A DNA stretch of 64,000 nucleotides, taken from positions 36,080,207 through 36,144,206 of the forward strand of contig NC_089852.1 in NCBI RefSeq assembly GCF_036373705.1, in the 5' to 3' direction. Under the pieces are notes generated by a model, which was given only the letters and a program-made list of their open reading frames with translations, made no database searches and was not told the origin of the DNA. Position numbers and translations under genes: made by a program. This stretch comes from Amia ocellicauda (taxonomy: Eukaryota > Chordata > Actinopteri > Amiiformes > Amiidae). Below, piece after piece: positions 1 through 10,661 of this stretch. How positions within the stretch are numbered: position 1 is the stretch's first letter; each line of letters opens with the position of its first letter.

Positions 1-876
1 TCCTGAGTGAGGAATTGTTAAAAGATGAATAGAATCGACACCCTTACTCAAACCTACTCATAAAGCAGACATTACTCATACAAAACTACATCGTTGTGTG
101 CCTGGGGAATAGAGGGAAGGCACTATCTTTCGTCTCTCTCTTCATCGATTTATTACCAGCACAGAACTGCTACACTTTACTGCTGAAAATGAAAAAACAA
201 CAACAACAAAATAAAGAATAATACAATAATTAGCAATGCACAGAGGTAAACAATTAGTGACATCATTTTCATGTGTTTTCAGCAGCATTATAAATCACTA
301 ACACTAAGTGTGGAGAGTTTTATTTAATTTAAAGGCACCTTTAACTTTAAATAAATACATGGTTAAAATTATATCACTATTAACTGTCTACATAACATGT
401 TGTTTGAACAATTACATTAATATGAGGTTGCCTGAGCATATTAATTGCATTTTATGAGACACTTTCAACTAATATTTGGAACAACAAAAGTACAGGTTCC
501 TCTGAATACATTTAAATATGCATAACTAAATAAAACAATTGACTAATGGTGAACCATGAATAACTTGACAACCTTTAAGACTTTACATAATATATTTCAG
601 CTTAAGCATGTTCTTTAAAGGGGATACATACAGTACATTCCAGTTTTCCAAAGCCACCGGGAATCCCTCCCATCATTTAGACAGACAGAATGCTGCCATC
701 TAGTGAAAACTAACAAGTACATTACATAATTGCATTACAACATTAAAATACAAGACAGGAATAAAATGTTCTTCTCACTAAATGTTTTCAGTGCATTCTG
801 AAATATTTCAACAAACTATTTCACATTCATATGACTATTTCATTATTGTTGTTGTCTATCATTGTGGATGGTTATT
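1..876. other. AT-rich flank downstream of the acidic-repeat gene
   Basis: No exon, RNA gene or recognisable mobile element was seen. It lies 3' of the stop codon of the minus-strand acidic gene, so part of it is probably that gene's 3' untranslated region. This is inferred only from position. Confidence 0.4.
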
Positions 877-2704
877 TTAACTTTCAGCAAGTGGTTCAGC
901 ATCAGTATTTGTATCCTGCTCCACTGACTCTGTTAAGATTAAAAAACAAACGAAAACATGAACATATCAATTTTTCTGTGTTTCAAGCTGAAGTGAAATC
1001 TATACTTTAAACTTGCACGATATGCAAGGAAGTGCAGTCTGGCCTCCTGACCAGAGCAGGGTGCTAAAGCCCCGCTATGAAGTCAGCCAGGAGCACAGAT
1101 ACTATTGCTTTTGACTCATAAGACACTCTGTGACAGATGTATAAGGATCATCCTAAGCTTTGCTGTCCATCTTGAAGAAAGCAGGAAACAGACACTTAAA
1201 ATAGACAGTTTTGCTTTAAGACTCAGCTGAAGGATTGTCTTGTTAGGTTGAAAGTGTCAGTTTTAGGTAAAAACGGTAGAACGGTATAAACTTTGCAAAT
1301 ACATTTTCTGTTGTTAATTCCTACTGCACTAGTTTCCTGATCCCTGTCCCAAACCTACTTTGAAATATTTGTGTACAAAATAGAATGACATTTTGTTCTT
1401 TGACTATGAGGCATTTCATAACACAACTCTTTACCTTGGCAAATCGAGACTGTCTTTATGCATAGGGCTGTTGAGAAAAGTCTACACATCTATTGCTACC
1501 AACCTTTGATTTCCTGAGAGTTTTGTTCTGTCACTTCTGTCTTCCCTGTCTGTGAAACCAGAACCACGGCTGTCTCCACTGCTTCCTCCACTGGCATCGA
1601 TGCCCTCTCCATTGTCTTGACCTCTGTCTCAACCTCCATATTCTCCATCGGGGGGGGCTCTGTTACATCCTCTGCTAGAGGGGGTGTGCTCTCTGCCTCT
1701 GGGATCATCAGTGTTTCAGCAGCGTCCACTGTCCTTGCAGTGACCTCAGCTTCCTGTACAGTAACGGCTATTGTGTTCTTCACAGACTCCACTTCTGTCT
1801 CCACTGCTTCCTGCACCTGCATCGATGCCTTCTCCACTGTCTCCACCTGTGCTTTCATGTTTTTTTCACCTGTCTCCTCTGCTGGCAACATCGCTGCCTC
1901 CTCTCCTGCAGTTCCAGCTGTCTCATCCCTGAGAATGGATGTAATCTCCACTTTCTCCTTCAAGGGGGGGGCTCTGTTACATCCTCTGCTGGAGGGGGTG
2001 TGCTCTCTGCCTCTGGGATCATCACTGTTTCACCACCATTTGCAGTGACCTCGGTTTCCTGTCTGTTGTGTTCTGTCTCGACTACAGAAGGGACGGCCGC
2101 CTCCACTGCTGGCACAGCCTCAGTTTCCACCACCAAATCCGCTGTTGAGATCTTCAGGTTTCCCTTCTATTTCCACTGCTGGAGGTTGTGCTATTGCCTC
2201 AGTCTCCTCCTCTGCTGGGGTCCCTGCTGTGTCATCCGCTGTAGTGTCTGCTTTCTCCTGCACTGCCTCAACTGCTTGGGCCTCGCCAGCACTCACTCCT
2301 GCCACCTGTACAGTGAGTGCCGGACTCTTCTCTACACCCCCCATTGGAGGCTCTTCTAATGTCTCAAATGAATTTTCAACAGTGTCCTCTTGTGTCTTAA
2401 CTATTGATACATCTCCTTGTGCATCTGCTTGGGCTTCTGTTGGACCCTCTACAGCTGGGACTGCTTCATTATCAGTCGCTATGTCTGTTTGTTCTGCAGC
2501 AGCAGGTGTCTCCTCTTCATCAGTTGTGGCTGCTTCCCCATTTTTAACGGACTCCTCTTGTGCTTCTTCAAGTAGAGATACTACTGCTTCCACGGTTTCT
2601 GTCTTTGCTACTGCATCATCAACCTCCTCTACTGTGGAAGGAGCCTCTGTTTCCTCTATTTTAGCTACTGCTGGCAACTCTTCAGCTGTGATTTTGCTCA
2701 TCAT
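877..2704 (-). CDS. Acidic Glu/Thr/Ala/Val-rich repeat protein, frameshifted
   Basis: I do not recognise the family. A large minus-strand exon (2704-1504) starts with two adjacent Met codons (MMSKITAEELPAV) just after an acceptor-like tttcag. It ends at a donor (AAAG/GTTGGT) in phase 1. A short last exon (929-877) follows an acceptor and keeps phase, ending AEPLAES-stop. The protein is hydrophilic, Glu-rich and low in complexity, with no signal peptide, membrane segment or catalytic motif. It has an internal duplication of about 310 bp: the motif MIPEAESTPP occurs twice. Two frame breaks are visible. One is near 2140, where the first frame ends GFGGGN-stop while the neighbouring frame continues the acidic protein. 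The other is at a run of 8 C (about 1964-1971), where one more C would keep the frame open. Either the gene is decaying or the assembly has indels. A DIRS fragment abuts the start, so any upstream exons cannot be placed. Confidence 0.5.
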
Positions 2705-3210
2705 CCACTGAAACGATAGTTTGTGAATGCAACCCCAGTTATCTGAAAAAGGAAGCACTGCCCAAGGGGGAGGGGTTATTGTATAACAAAACCGTCGCAA
2801 AGGAGGAGGCAGCGAGCTGATAAGAGAGCCTGCCCCGAGGTGTACCACTGGGCCTCGGCAAGACAACTCCAGACAGTAACCTTAGGGGCCCTGTAGGGCT
2901 GCACCTGAGCCGCCCAGGATCGAGGACCGTAGTCACGCTCTTACCGGGAATTGTCTAGAATCAACATATACAAAGCGGGGCTACAGAGGTCAACTCTGTA
3001 TGCCCTCCGCTCACAATCGCTAGTGCAGCTAGGAGTGAGGTCTACTTGCACAGTATCTGGTGCAGGCAATCAACCAACATGTGCAGCCTCCGCACATGGC
3101 AGTGGACCCCTGATCCAATAGGAGCAGTGCCACAGACCCAATGTAAACCTACAGAATACATAGCTGGCTAGTCAACAGAGTAGCCAAGCTGAACAACAAT
3201 ATACAATATG
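2705..3210 (-). mobile_element. DIRS-type retroelement, 3' terminal fragment (copy A)
   Basis: Read on the minus strand, this matches positions about 25570-26095 of the DIRS copy in the second transporter gene almost end to end, including the terminal block ending in the ctatcgtttcag motif. It is non-coding. It belongs to the same element as the reverse-transcriptase fragment at 4198-4870, but the RNase H and recombinase parts between them are missing and a Tc1 piece lies there instead. The terminus abuts the first exon of the acidic gene and supplies its splice-acceptor-like sequence. Confidence 0.75.
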
Positions 3211-3212
3211 TA

Positions 3213-4197
3213 CAGTGAGGGAAAAAAAGTATTTGATCCCCTGCTGATTTTGTACGTTTGCCCACTGACAAAGAAATGATCAGTCTATAATTTTAATGGT
3301 AAGTGTATTTTAACAGTGAGAGACAGAATAACAACAAAAAAATCCAGAAAAACGCATTTCAAAAAAGTTATAAATTGATTTGCATGTTAATGAGGGAAAT
3401 AAGTATTTGACCCCTTCGACTTAGTACTTGGTGGCAAAACCCTTGTTGGCAATCACAGAGGTCAGACATTTCTTGTAGTTGGCCACCAGGTTTGCACACA
3501 TCTCAGGAGGGATTTTGTCCCACTCCTCTTTGCAGATCCTCTCCAAGTCATTAAGGTTTCGAGGCTGACGTTTGGCAACTCGAACCTTCAGCTCCCTCCA
3601 CAGATTGTCTATGGGATTATGGTCTGGAGACTGGCTAGGCCACTCCAGGACCTTAATGTGCTTCTTCTTGAGCCACTCCTTTGTTGCCTTGGCTGTGTGT
3701 TTTGGGTCATTGTCATGCTGGAATACCCATCCACGACCCATTTTCAATGCCCTGGCTGAGGGAAGGAGGTTCTCACCCAAGATTTGATGGTACATGGCCC
3801 CGTCCATCGTCCCTTTGATGCGGTGCAGTTGTCCTGTCCCCTTAGCAGAAAAACACCCCCAAAGCATAATGTTTCCACCTCCATGTTTGACGGTGGGGAT
3901 GGTGTTCTTGGGGTCATTCCTCCTCCTCCAAACACGGTGAGTTAAATTGATGCCAAAGAGCTCGATTTTGGTCTCATCAGACCACAACACTTTCACCCAG
4001 TTCTCCTCTGAATCATTCAGATGTTCATTGGCAAACTTCAGACGGGCCTGTACATGTGCTTTCTTGAGCAGTGGGGCCTTGCGGGCGCTGCAGGATTTCA
4101 GTCCTTCACGGTGTAGTGTATTACCAATTGTTTTCTTGGTGACTATGGTCCCAGCTGCCTTGAGATCATTAACAAGATCCTCCCGTGTAGTTCTGGG
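3213..4197 (-). mobile_element. Tc1-like transposon, 5'-truncated copy
   Basis: The left terminal inverted repeat starts cagtgagggaaaa after a TA. The transposase C-terminal two thirds is read on the minus strand (4197 to 3421), including the first catalytic Asp (WSDETKIE), the second Asp ([11 protein letters not shown]) and a third block altered to HNPIDNLW, where the related copy at 46.6-47.6 kb has LNPIENLW. The third catalytic Glu is therefore replaced by Asp. The element stops abruptly at about 4197, losing the DNA-binding domain and the other terminus, and continues directly into DIRS reverse-transcriptase sequence. The deletion therefore removed parts of both elements. It is a dead copy. 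Confidence 0.9.
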
Positions 4198-4870
4198 ACC
4201 CCATGACAATGAAAGGGGGCCAACACGACGTCCATGCACTTGGAAAAAGTGCATGGGGCTAGCGACAGGCCGAAGGGGAGAACAGCAAACTCAAACGCTC
4301 GGCCTTCGAAGGCGAAGCGGAGAAACTTCCTGTGCGCCCGCGCAATGGGGATGTGAAAGTAGGCATCTTTCAGATCCACCGTGGTGAACCAGTCACTGGG
4401 CTTGATGGCCTGGGACATGGTGCGCAGGGTGAGCATCTTGAAGCGCAGTACCTTGAGGTGGCGGTTCAGGCACCTCAGATCCAAAAAGGGGCAGAAACCG
4501 CCATCTATCTTGGGCACAAGGAAGTATGGGGAATAGAATCCCTTTTGCTGCCCCGGTGGGGGCACTTCGCGGATTGCTTGCCTCTCCAGGAGAGAGGCGA
4601 TTTCACCGCGAAGCACCGCACACTGCAATGGGTCCGTCACTTGCATCCACACCACACCCTGGAAGAGACGTGTCTGAAATTGTAGGGAGTAGCCAACTGA
4701 TATAATTCGAGAGTTGCTGGGGGGTGTAAGGGTGGGCCAGAGGCTGCTGGAACGCCTCAGGGACGGGGCTCAGGTGGTGTATGGGGTGGGGTCAGGCTGG
4801 GTCCCCTTCTACCATGAGCTGCCGTGGGCTGCCGGGGGCCAGGGCAGCGAGCCTAGGGGGGGCGCCGTCC
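4198..4870 (-). mobile_element. DIRS retroelement reverse-transcriptase fragment (copy A)
   Basis: The minus-strand frame (4655 to about 4200) shows typical DIRS-family reverse-transcriptase blocks in order: SPYFLVPKIDGGF, LDLRCLNRHLKVLRFK, the first catalytic block FTTVDLKDAYFHIPI and [10 protein letters not shown]. It breaks off before the second catalytic block at the junction with the truncated Tc1. The sequence up to about 4870 contains the start of the domain (SVGYSLQFQT) after stop codons. The assignment follows from family knowledge of DIRS elements and from the matching 3' end at 2705-3210. Confidence 0.85.
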
Positions 4871-4879
4871 TGCCAGTGA

Positions 4880-5675
4880 GACGCTGGCTGTGACCTGGGG
4901 TAATTCCACCAAGCCCGCTTCTGCCAGCTTCAATGCAGTAAAGGCACAAACGCATCTGCATCCGTCTCTGACGCTCCTCAGTTGACAGGCATGTGTGTCT
5001 GATTTGCATAGGCTCAGGAAGATGGGAGGCATCCATAGAAGGGATTTTTTGTCTTGTTTTCAGCATATTGTCAGGTCTCACTGCCAATTGAATTAGTTGT
5101 TCCAGAGTAAGACTTTCATTCTGACAAGCCAATTCTGACTGCAGATCAGAATGTAAATCTCACCGAAACACCATAATAAGGGTATTGTCGCTCCACTTGC
5201 TGCCTGCTGCCAGAGTTTGGAATCGGAGGGCATAATCCGCCGCAGATGAGGTGCCTTGATGCAATGAGAGGAGTTGTTCCCCTGCTCTCCGTCCTTCAGC
5301 AGGGTGATGGAATACATCCTTAAAGTGAGCGGTGAAGGATGTCAAAGACCTAGTCACATCCCCTTGTTGATTCCAGATGGCTGTTGCCCACTGTAATGTT
5401 TTCCTGGTGAGCAGGGTTATGAAAGACGGGAAAGACGAGGGAAGTTGAGCAAAGTATAAGTTGCACTGTAGTAGGAAACCCTTCGTACTCATAGCTGGGG
5501 CGACAACAGCGGGTGCAGCAACTACCAGGGAAGGATCTGAAGGCGGTGTTGAGAGACGCTTGACTAACCGATCCAAAGTTGCCTCAATTTGCCGAAGCAT
5601 TCTCTCATGTTCTCGTGGGGTAGCTCCTTGGGAAGATAGTGCAGCCTGGACATCGGGTTGACTTGCTGGATTCAT
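4880..5675 (-). mobile_element. Gypsy-type (sushi-like) gag remnant
   Basis: The frame from 5675 to 5160 encodes a Ty3/gypsy-type Gag: Met start, a short coiled segment (EHERMLRQIEATLDRL), then the capsid-like block with FLLQCNLYFAQLP, FKDVFHHP and AGEQLLSLHQG. A second frame (5132 to about 4880) carries the end of Gag with a degenerate zinc knuckle (RLCLYCIEAG, in which the His and last Cys are not preserved). A frameshift separates the two. No polymerase follows, because the element is cut and joined to DIRS sequence. It resembles the Gag class that was domesticated as RTL genes in mammals, but the breaks argue against domestication here. Confidence 0.75.
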
Positions 5676-5689
5676 TTCTCAGCTAAGTC

Positions 5690-6141
5690 TTCTGTCAGGG
5701 TTGGGACCAAGGAAGACAGGAGATAGTAGGATCCAGTTGTAGTGTCAGGAGAATCAAGAGGGATTAGCTAAAGAATAGTCGGGGTCATGGAAGGTAGGTC
5801 GATCGATCAGGCAAACAACGATAATGGGGAAAATCTGTAGACGTTAAACAGGAAGAAGACTAAGGTCGATACACGGGTAGTAGGGAGAATAATACTAAGG
5901 CTCAGAAATGCTGTGGTAAAGGCAAGGCAAGACTTTGCAAGTAGTGAGGGGAACAAAGGAGTATATATATGTGGTTTAATGAGCGGGTGAAAAGGAAACC
6001 GGTGGAGATGATTAATGAGGAAAGCTGGGATGATAATTGAATAATGGATTCTATCAGGGTCCTGGAACAGAGTCTGGGGAAAGTGCGGCTCGGATGACCT
6101 CTAACGGAGAAACCGAGAACAGTCAGGGTTTAGGAGTTACA
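5690..6141 (-). mobile_element. LTR and leader of the gypsy remnant
   Basis: This lies directly upstream of the gag start on the minus strand. It begins TGTAACTCC (at 6141, minus), inside L2 LINE tail sequence, and reaches the gag ATG without a gene. I could not fix the LTR end or the primer-binding site. Similar pyrimidine-rich LTR-like relics occur at about 20070-20480 and 43540-43900. Confidence 0.5.
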
Positions 6142-6149
6142 ATATACCC

Positions 6150-7599
6150 TACGCTCCCTTTCCCTTAGCTTTTAACTTTGACTTAACATCTTGTGTACAC
6201 TTATCAGCTTTTTCATTCTAGGATGTATGATCTTATATACTCACCTAAAGGATTATTAGGAACACCTGTTCAATTTCTCATTAATGCAATTATCTAACCA
6301 ACCAATCACATGGCAGTTGCTTCAATGCATTTAGGGGTGTGGTGCTGGTCAAGACAATCTCCTGAACTCCAAACTGAATGTCTGAATGGGAAAGAAAGGT
6401 GATTTAAGCAATTTTGAGCGTGGCATGGTTGTTGGTGCCAGACGGGCCGGTCTGAGTATTTCACAATCTGCTCAGTTACTGGGATTTTCATGCACAACCA
6501 TTTCTAGGGTTTACAAAGAATGGTGTGAAAAGGGAAAAACATCCAGTATGCGGCAGTCCTGTGGGCGAAAATGCCTTGTTGATGCTAGAGGTCAGAGGAG
6601 AATGGGCCGACTGATTCAAGCTGATAGAAGAGCAACTTTGACTGAAATAACCACTCGTTACAACCGAGGTATGCAGCAAAGCATTTGTGAAGCCACAACA
6701 CGTACAACCTTGAGGCGGATGGGCTACAACAGCAGAAGACCCCACCGGGTACTACTCATCTCCACTACAAATAGGAAAAAGAGGCTACAATTTGCACAAG
6801 CTCACCAAAATTGGACAGTTGAAGACTGGTTGTTGCCTGGTCTGATGAGTCTCGATTTCTGTTGAGACATTCAGATGGTAGAGTCAGAATTTGGCGTAAA
6901 CAGAATGAGAACATGGATCCACTGTTACATTGTTACCACTGTGCAGGCTGGTGGTGGTGGTGTAATGGTGTGGGGGATGTTTTCTTGGCACACTTTAGGC
7001 CCCTTAGTGCCAATTGGGCATCGTTTAAATGCCACGGCCTACCTGAGCATTGTTTCTGACCATGTCCATCCCTTTATGACCACCATGTACCCATCCTCTG
7101 ATGGCTACTTCCAGCAGGATAATGCACCATGTCACAAAGGTCGAATCATTTCAAATTGGTTTCTTGAACATGACAATGAGTTCACTGTACTAAACTGGCC
7201 CCCACAGTCACCAGATCTCAACCCAATAGAGCATCTTTGGGATGTGGTTGAACGGGAGCTTCGTGCCCTGGATGTGCATCCCACAAATCTCCATCAACTG
7301 CAAGATGCTATCCTATCAATATGGGCCAACATTTCTAAAGAATGCTTTCAGCACCTTGTTGAATCAATGCCACGTAGAATTAAGGCAGTTCTGAAGGCGA
7401 TAGGGAGTCAAACACAGTATTAGTGTGGTGTTCCTAATAATCCTTTAGGTGAGTGTATATTGTTTATTGTATATCTCATATACACTTGTGTAAACTGTGA
7501 ATTTGTAAAATGTATTATGCCATGTACTGCACTGTATTTTTGCACTTTGTATAGAACTTATATTTTGTAAGTCGCCCTGGACAAGGGCATCTGCTAATA

Positions 7600-7660
<61 letters not shown>

Positions 7661-7661
7661 T
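6150..7661 (+). mobile_element. L2-type LINE 3' tail, split by a Tc1 insertion
   Basis: Positions 6150-6237 and 7458-7661 together match, in order, the 3' non-coding tail of the L2-like LINE found inverted at 58165-58440. Shared stretches include tgacttaacatcttgt, ctaggatgta and the terminal gtcgccctggacaagggc. It ends in an (AAT)n run at 7599-7661. A Tc1-like transposon sits between the halves at a TA, so the LINE tail was present first. Confidence 0.8.
6238..7457 (+). mobile_element. Tc1/mariner-type transposon, near full length, inactive
   Basis: Termini are inverted (tactcacctaaaggattatt at the left, aataatcctttaggtgagtg at the right) and flanked by TA. The plus-strand transposase starts at 6386 (MGKKGDLSNFERGMVVGARR) with a helix-turn-helix N-terminus. 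The frame then shifts twice between about 6830 and 6960: the first Asp block (WSDESRF) is in another frame. It continues from 6875 to 7423 with QQDNAPCHK and LNPIEHLWDVVER, the second Asp and the third Glu. It is a decayed copy of a family different from the cagtgaggg elements. Confidence 0.88.
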
Positions 7662-7663
7662 AG

Positions 7664-8109
7664 GCTGTAGTGGGTCAGATAAGGACAACAGAATGAGTTA
7701 ATGGTCCTTGAACATGGATTGATCTGGGCTCTGAGGCATGTGACCTTTCTATGTGAATTTGGCAGTATGTTTCTCCTTCTTTATAAACAGTGTCCATTAT
7801 TCGTCAATTTTTGTATTAATCTGTACTGTTTAATTTGTTTTTCTAAAGAATAGCAGAAGTAACAGGTGGATTTTAACCTGTAACCCAACACATACCCTAT
7901 AGATCCAGGTTTTAATGGAGTTGGTTACTCATGTCATTTTGTTGCATTAATTCACTTTATCAGGTTGGACAATGAGTGTAATACTGGACCTGTCACCCAA
8001 CAGCCCCATCGTCACCTCTGCTGGTTTAGCCATATTATACACACTGCTGGCAGGCCTACTCTCCGAGGCATTCACAGACGTAATCCAGCTGTTTCTGTTT
8101 GTCAGACTG
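7664..8109 (+). pseudogene. Relic of a third SLC5A7-like choline transporter (exons 2 and 4)
   Basis: Positions 7964-8109 align with coding exon 4 of both downstream transporter genes, have an acceptor (atcag) and donor (CTG/GTATGC), stay open over 49 codons and retain MSVILDLS, AILYTLLAGL and FTDVIQLF. The length differs from the functional exons by exactly 3 bases. Positions 7664-7745 are a decayed exon 2, sharing the stretch tgatctgggctctg and the aligned block around ggacggcagaag of the first gene. No exon 1, 3 or 5 was found, and an L2 tail ends directly upstream. I infer a dead third tandem copy. A retained alternative exon of the next gene is less likely, because it lies 5' of that gene's exon 1. 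Confidence 0.8.
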
Positions 8110-9373
8110 GTATGCACATACACTTCAGTTCTGCAATGGGAATATATAATGTACACTCAAGGCATTTAATTTTGTCTTTCAAGGGGATAAGTAAATATTA
8201 TAATGATTTACATTATGCCAATAATAAGCTATTTATTTGTGACATTAAAAAAACCCTTTCTATGCCTCATGTAGTAATTAGATGAGCGAAGCATAAACCG
8301 TCGATAAACTGGTTGTTACTGTCATCTGTTGGTTAAACGTGTGCTATTCAACAGTTCAGCATGTTGCATTAGTTACTAGCTAGCCATTTAAATGAACACA
8401 TTTTATTTTTGACAATGTAAGGCAGAGGCACACAACGTAGAAAAAGTTAGACTGGGACTAGGTGCACTCCTGGGATAATTAAGCAAATTAAACTGAAAAC
8501 ACTCTTTAGATAGGGCTCAGCTGACTTTTGTGTACTGAACCCCATAGAACATGTCTGGGAGCTCCCATACAAGAGTTTATTGCCTTCCAACATTTTGATT
8601 TTAAGTAATTTCATAATGGGTATTGCTATAAGTGTTAGTCACCTCCTTTATTAGGTTCATTTTTCCAATTTGGCATCTCTTGTCATGTCTTTGAGCTGGT
8701 GGGTTTTATATTTAGCTGGTTTTGGTAATGCAATAATTTTAGTTCATATACAATATAGGTAGTGTTTATTTCATGAATGTGTGTGTGTGTAAAATCAATC
8801 AATTAACTAAATATTTATCGGACACCTCAGGCAGTCGCATTCACATATCCATTTAATCCCATAGGTTCCTCAAGGGCAGATTCGTTTTCAAGTACACAAC
8901 CCCTGGCTGGGACTCGAGACCATGTGTTTGAAAGGGGACACCATGCGAGCCGTTTAATTTTGTCTTCAGCTGAAGCTGTGCTTTTCCACAAACCAACGTG
9001 TGGCGCTAGGATTACTGAGGATATTAACTGCCGAAACATTTTGTTTGTGTTTTTTTTATTACATGGATTTATGACAAACTTTCCTGGTTAACATTTTGTT
9101 ATATATTTTTGTGACAGTATGACAGGGGCATGTTTTAGAACTCAATTAGCTGGACAGGAGAATGACAGTTTGTAGTTCATACTAGTAGGTGGTATGTAAG
9201 TCATAAATCATTCAAAAATATAGTTTCACAGAACGTGTGGAAACACAAATGTGATTTTTGTTGAACTTATTGTTCTTTGTTTATGGAGTTATAATCAGTA
9301 ATTCAGTCTGGGTGTGGATGTATAATACAAAAAAATATAAAATTAGACCTAATATAATAATCTGTATTTTCAG
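8110..9373. other. Intergenic stretch upstream of the first transporter gene
   Basis: No coding exon was recognised. A good splice acceptor (gtattttcag, ending 9373) lies 7 bases before the ATG of the first transporter gene. An untranslated first exon is therefore probably somewhere in this stretch, but I cannot place it or the promoter. Confidence 0.4.
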
Positions 9374-9380
9374 GTAAAAG

Positions 9381-10599
9381 ATGCCTGTCAACATCCCTGG
9401 ACTGATATCTGTACTTGTGTTTTATTTGGTCATTCTCGCCGTGGGAATTTGGGCTTCTAGAAAGTCCCAAATAGAAGAGAAGAAATGCCCAGGAAACAGG
9501 AGCGAAATCTCCATGGTCGGAGGGCGAAATATGAATATTGTCACTGGGATTTTTACAATGACAGGTTAGTGTCTAACAACCCTTTCCCTGCAGTTATTTC
9601 ATCCTATTAATGGATGTACCTTTATGTTTGTCTATTATTAGTGAGTTGTTTAACGGTATAGGTGGGGTGTGTGTTTTCAGCAACATGGGTTGGAGGAGGA
9701 TACGTTATAGGGACGGCAGAAGCAGTTTACGTCCCCACACTTGGCCTGATCTGGGCTCTGGGGCCTTTAGCCTATGTAATTAACTTCATTGTTGGTAAGT
9801 AATTCTGTGATCTGGCCACTCATAAAACACTGTACACAACCTCAACAAATTGACAGTTATGATGAGCTCCGTCCTTCGTCAGCTAGAAAGCTCTGTTAGT
9901 GTGAGATTTTTGTGTCGATGAACAAAACCTAAAAAATGAAAAAATATACTGTTATAGTGAGGCGAACACCCATTATTTAAATGTCTTTGTATAGATGTTT
10001 ACCTATTGGTTGTTAAATACTGTAGCTTTGTTTATACACATTTTTATAACCCTTTTTTACTCCTTTGCATCAGGTGGTACCTTTTTTGCCAAGCCCATGA
10101 GAGAGAAGAATTTTGTGACAATGATGGATCCATTTCAAATAAAATATGGAAACGCAGTATCAAGTTTGTTTTTAATACCTGCATTTATAGGTGATTTACT
10201 ATGGGTAGCATGTATTTTGGGTGGTTTAGGTAAGTACATTTCAATAATGACATTTGTTTATTTTTTTGTCCACAAGTCCAAATCTATTATCGTAATATGT
10301 CTGAATAATTTTGTTTGTAATCCTCTTCAATGATCACGGTAGAGATTTGCAAACAATGCAGTTGTTATAGTTCTATTAACCAGTTTCTAGTATAGACCCG
10401 AGCTTCAGCTCTATTAAACCTGCAGCTACATACCCACTCACACTGTCTGGCAGAGTGTTTTAAAGTGCACATTTCAGTGTAATAAAACAAGTAATAAAAC
10501 AACTAGAACTATTTGTAAATACAGAAACAGAAACTCCTGTTATTCCCTGCTTTTGTATATTATTTATGATATTTTAAGGTTACAAAATTAGAAAAACTG

Positions 10600-10661
<62 letters not shown>

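Noticed and set aside
1617-2048. 143-codon Ser/Thr-rich plus-strand open frame
   Set aside because: Antisense shadow of the same acidic gene. Its composition follows from the Glu- and Thr-rich codons opposite.
2145-2711. 188-codon Ser-rich plus-strand open frame
   Set aside because: It is the antisense shadow of the acidic minus-strand exon. The minus strand has the start context, splice donor and matching last exon.
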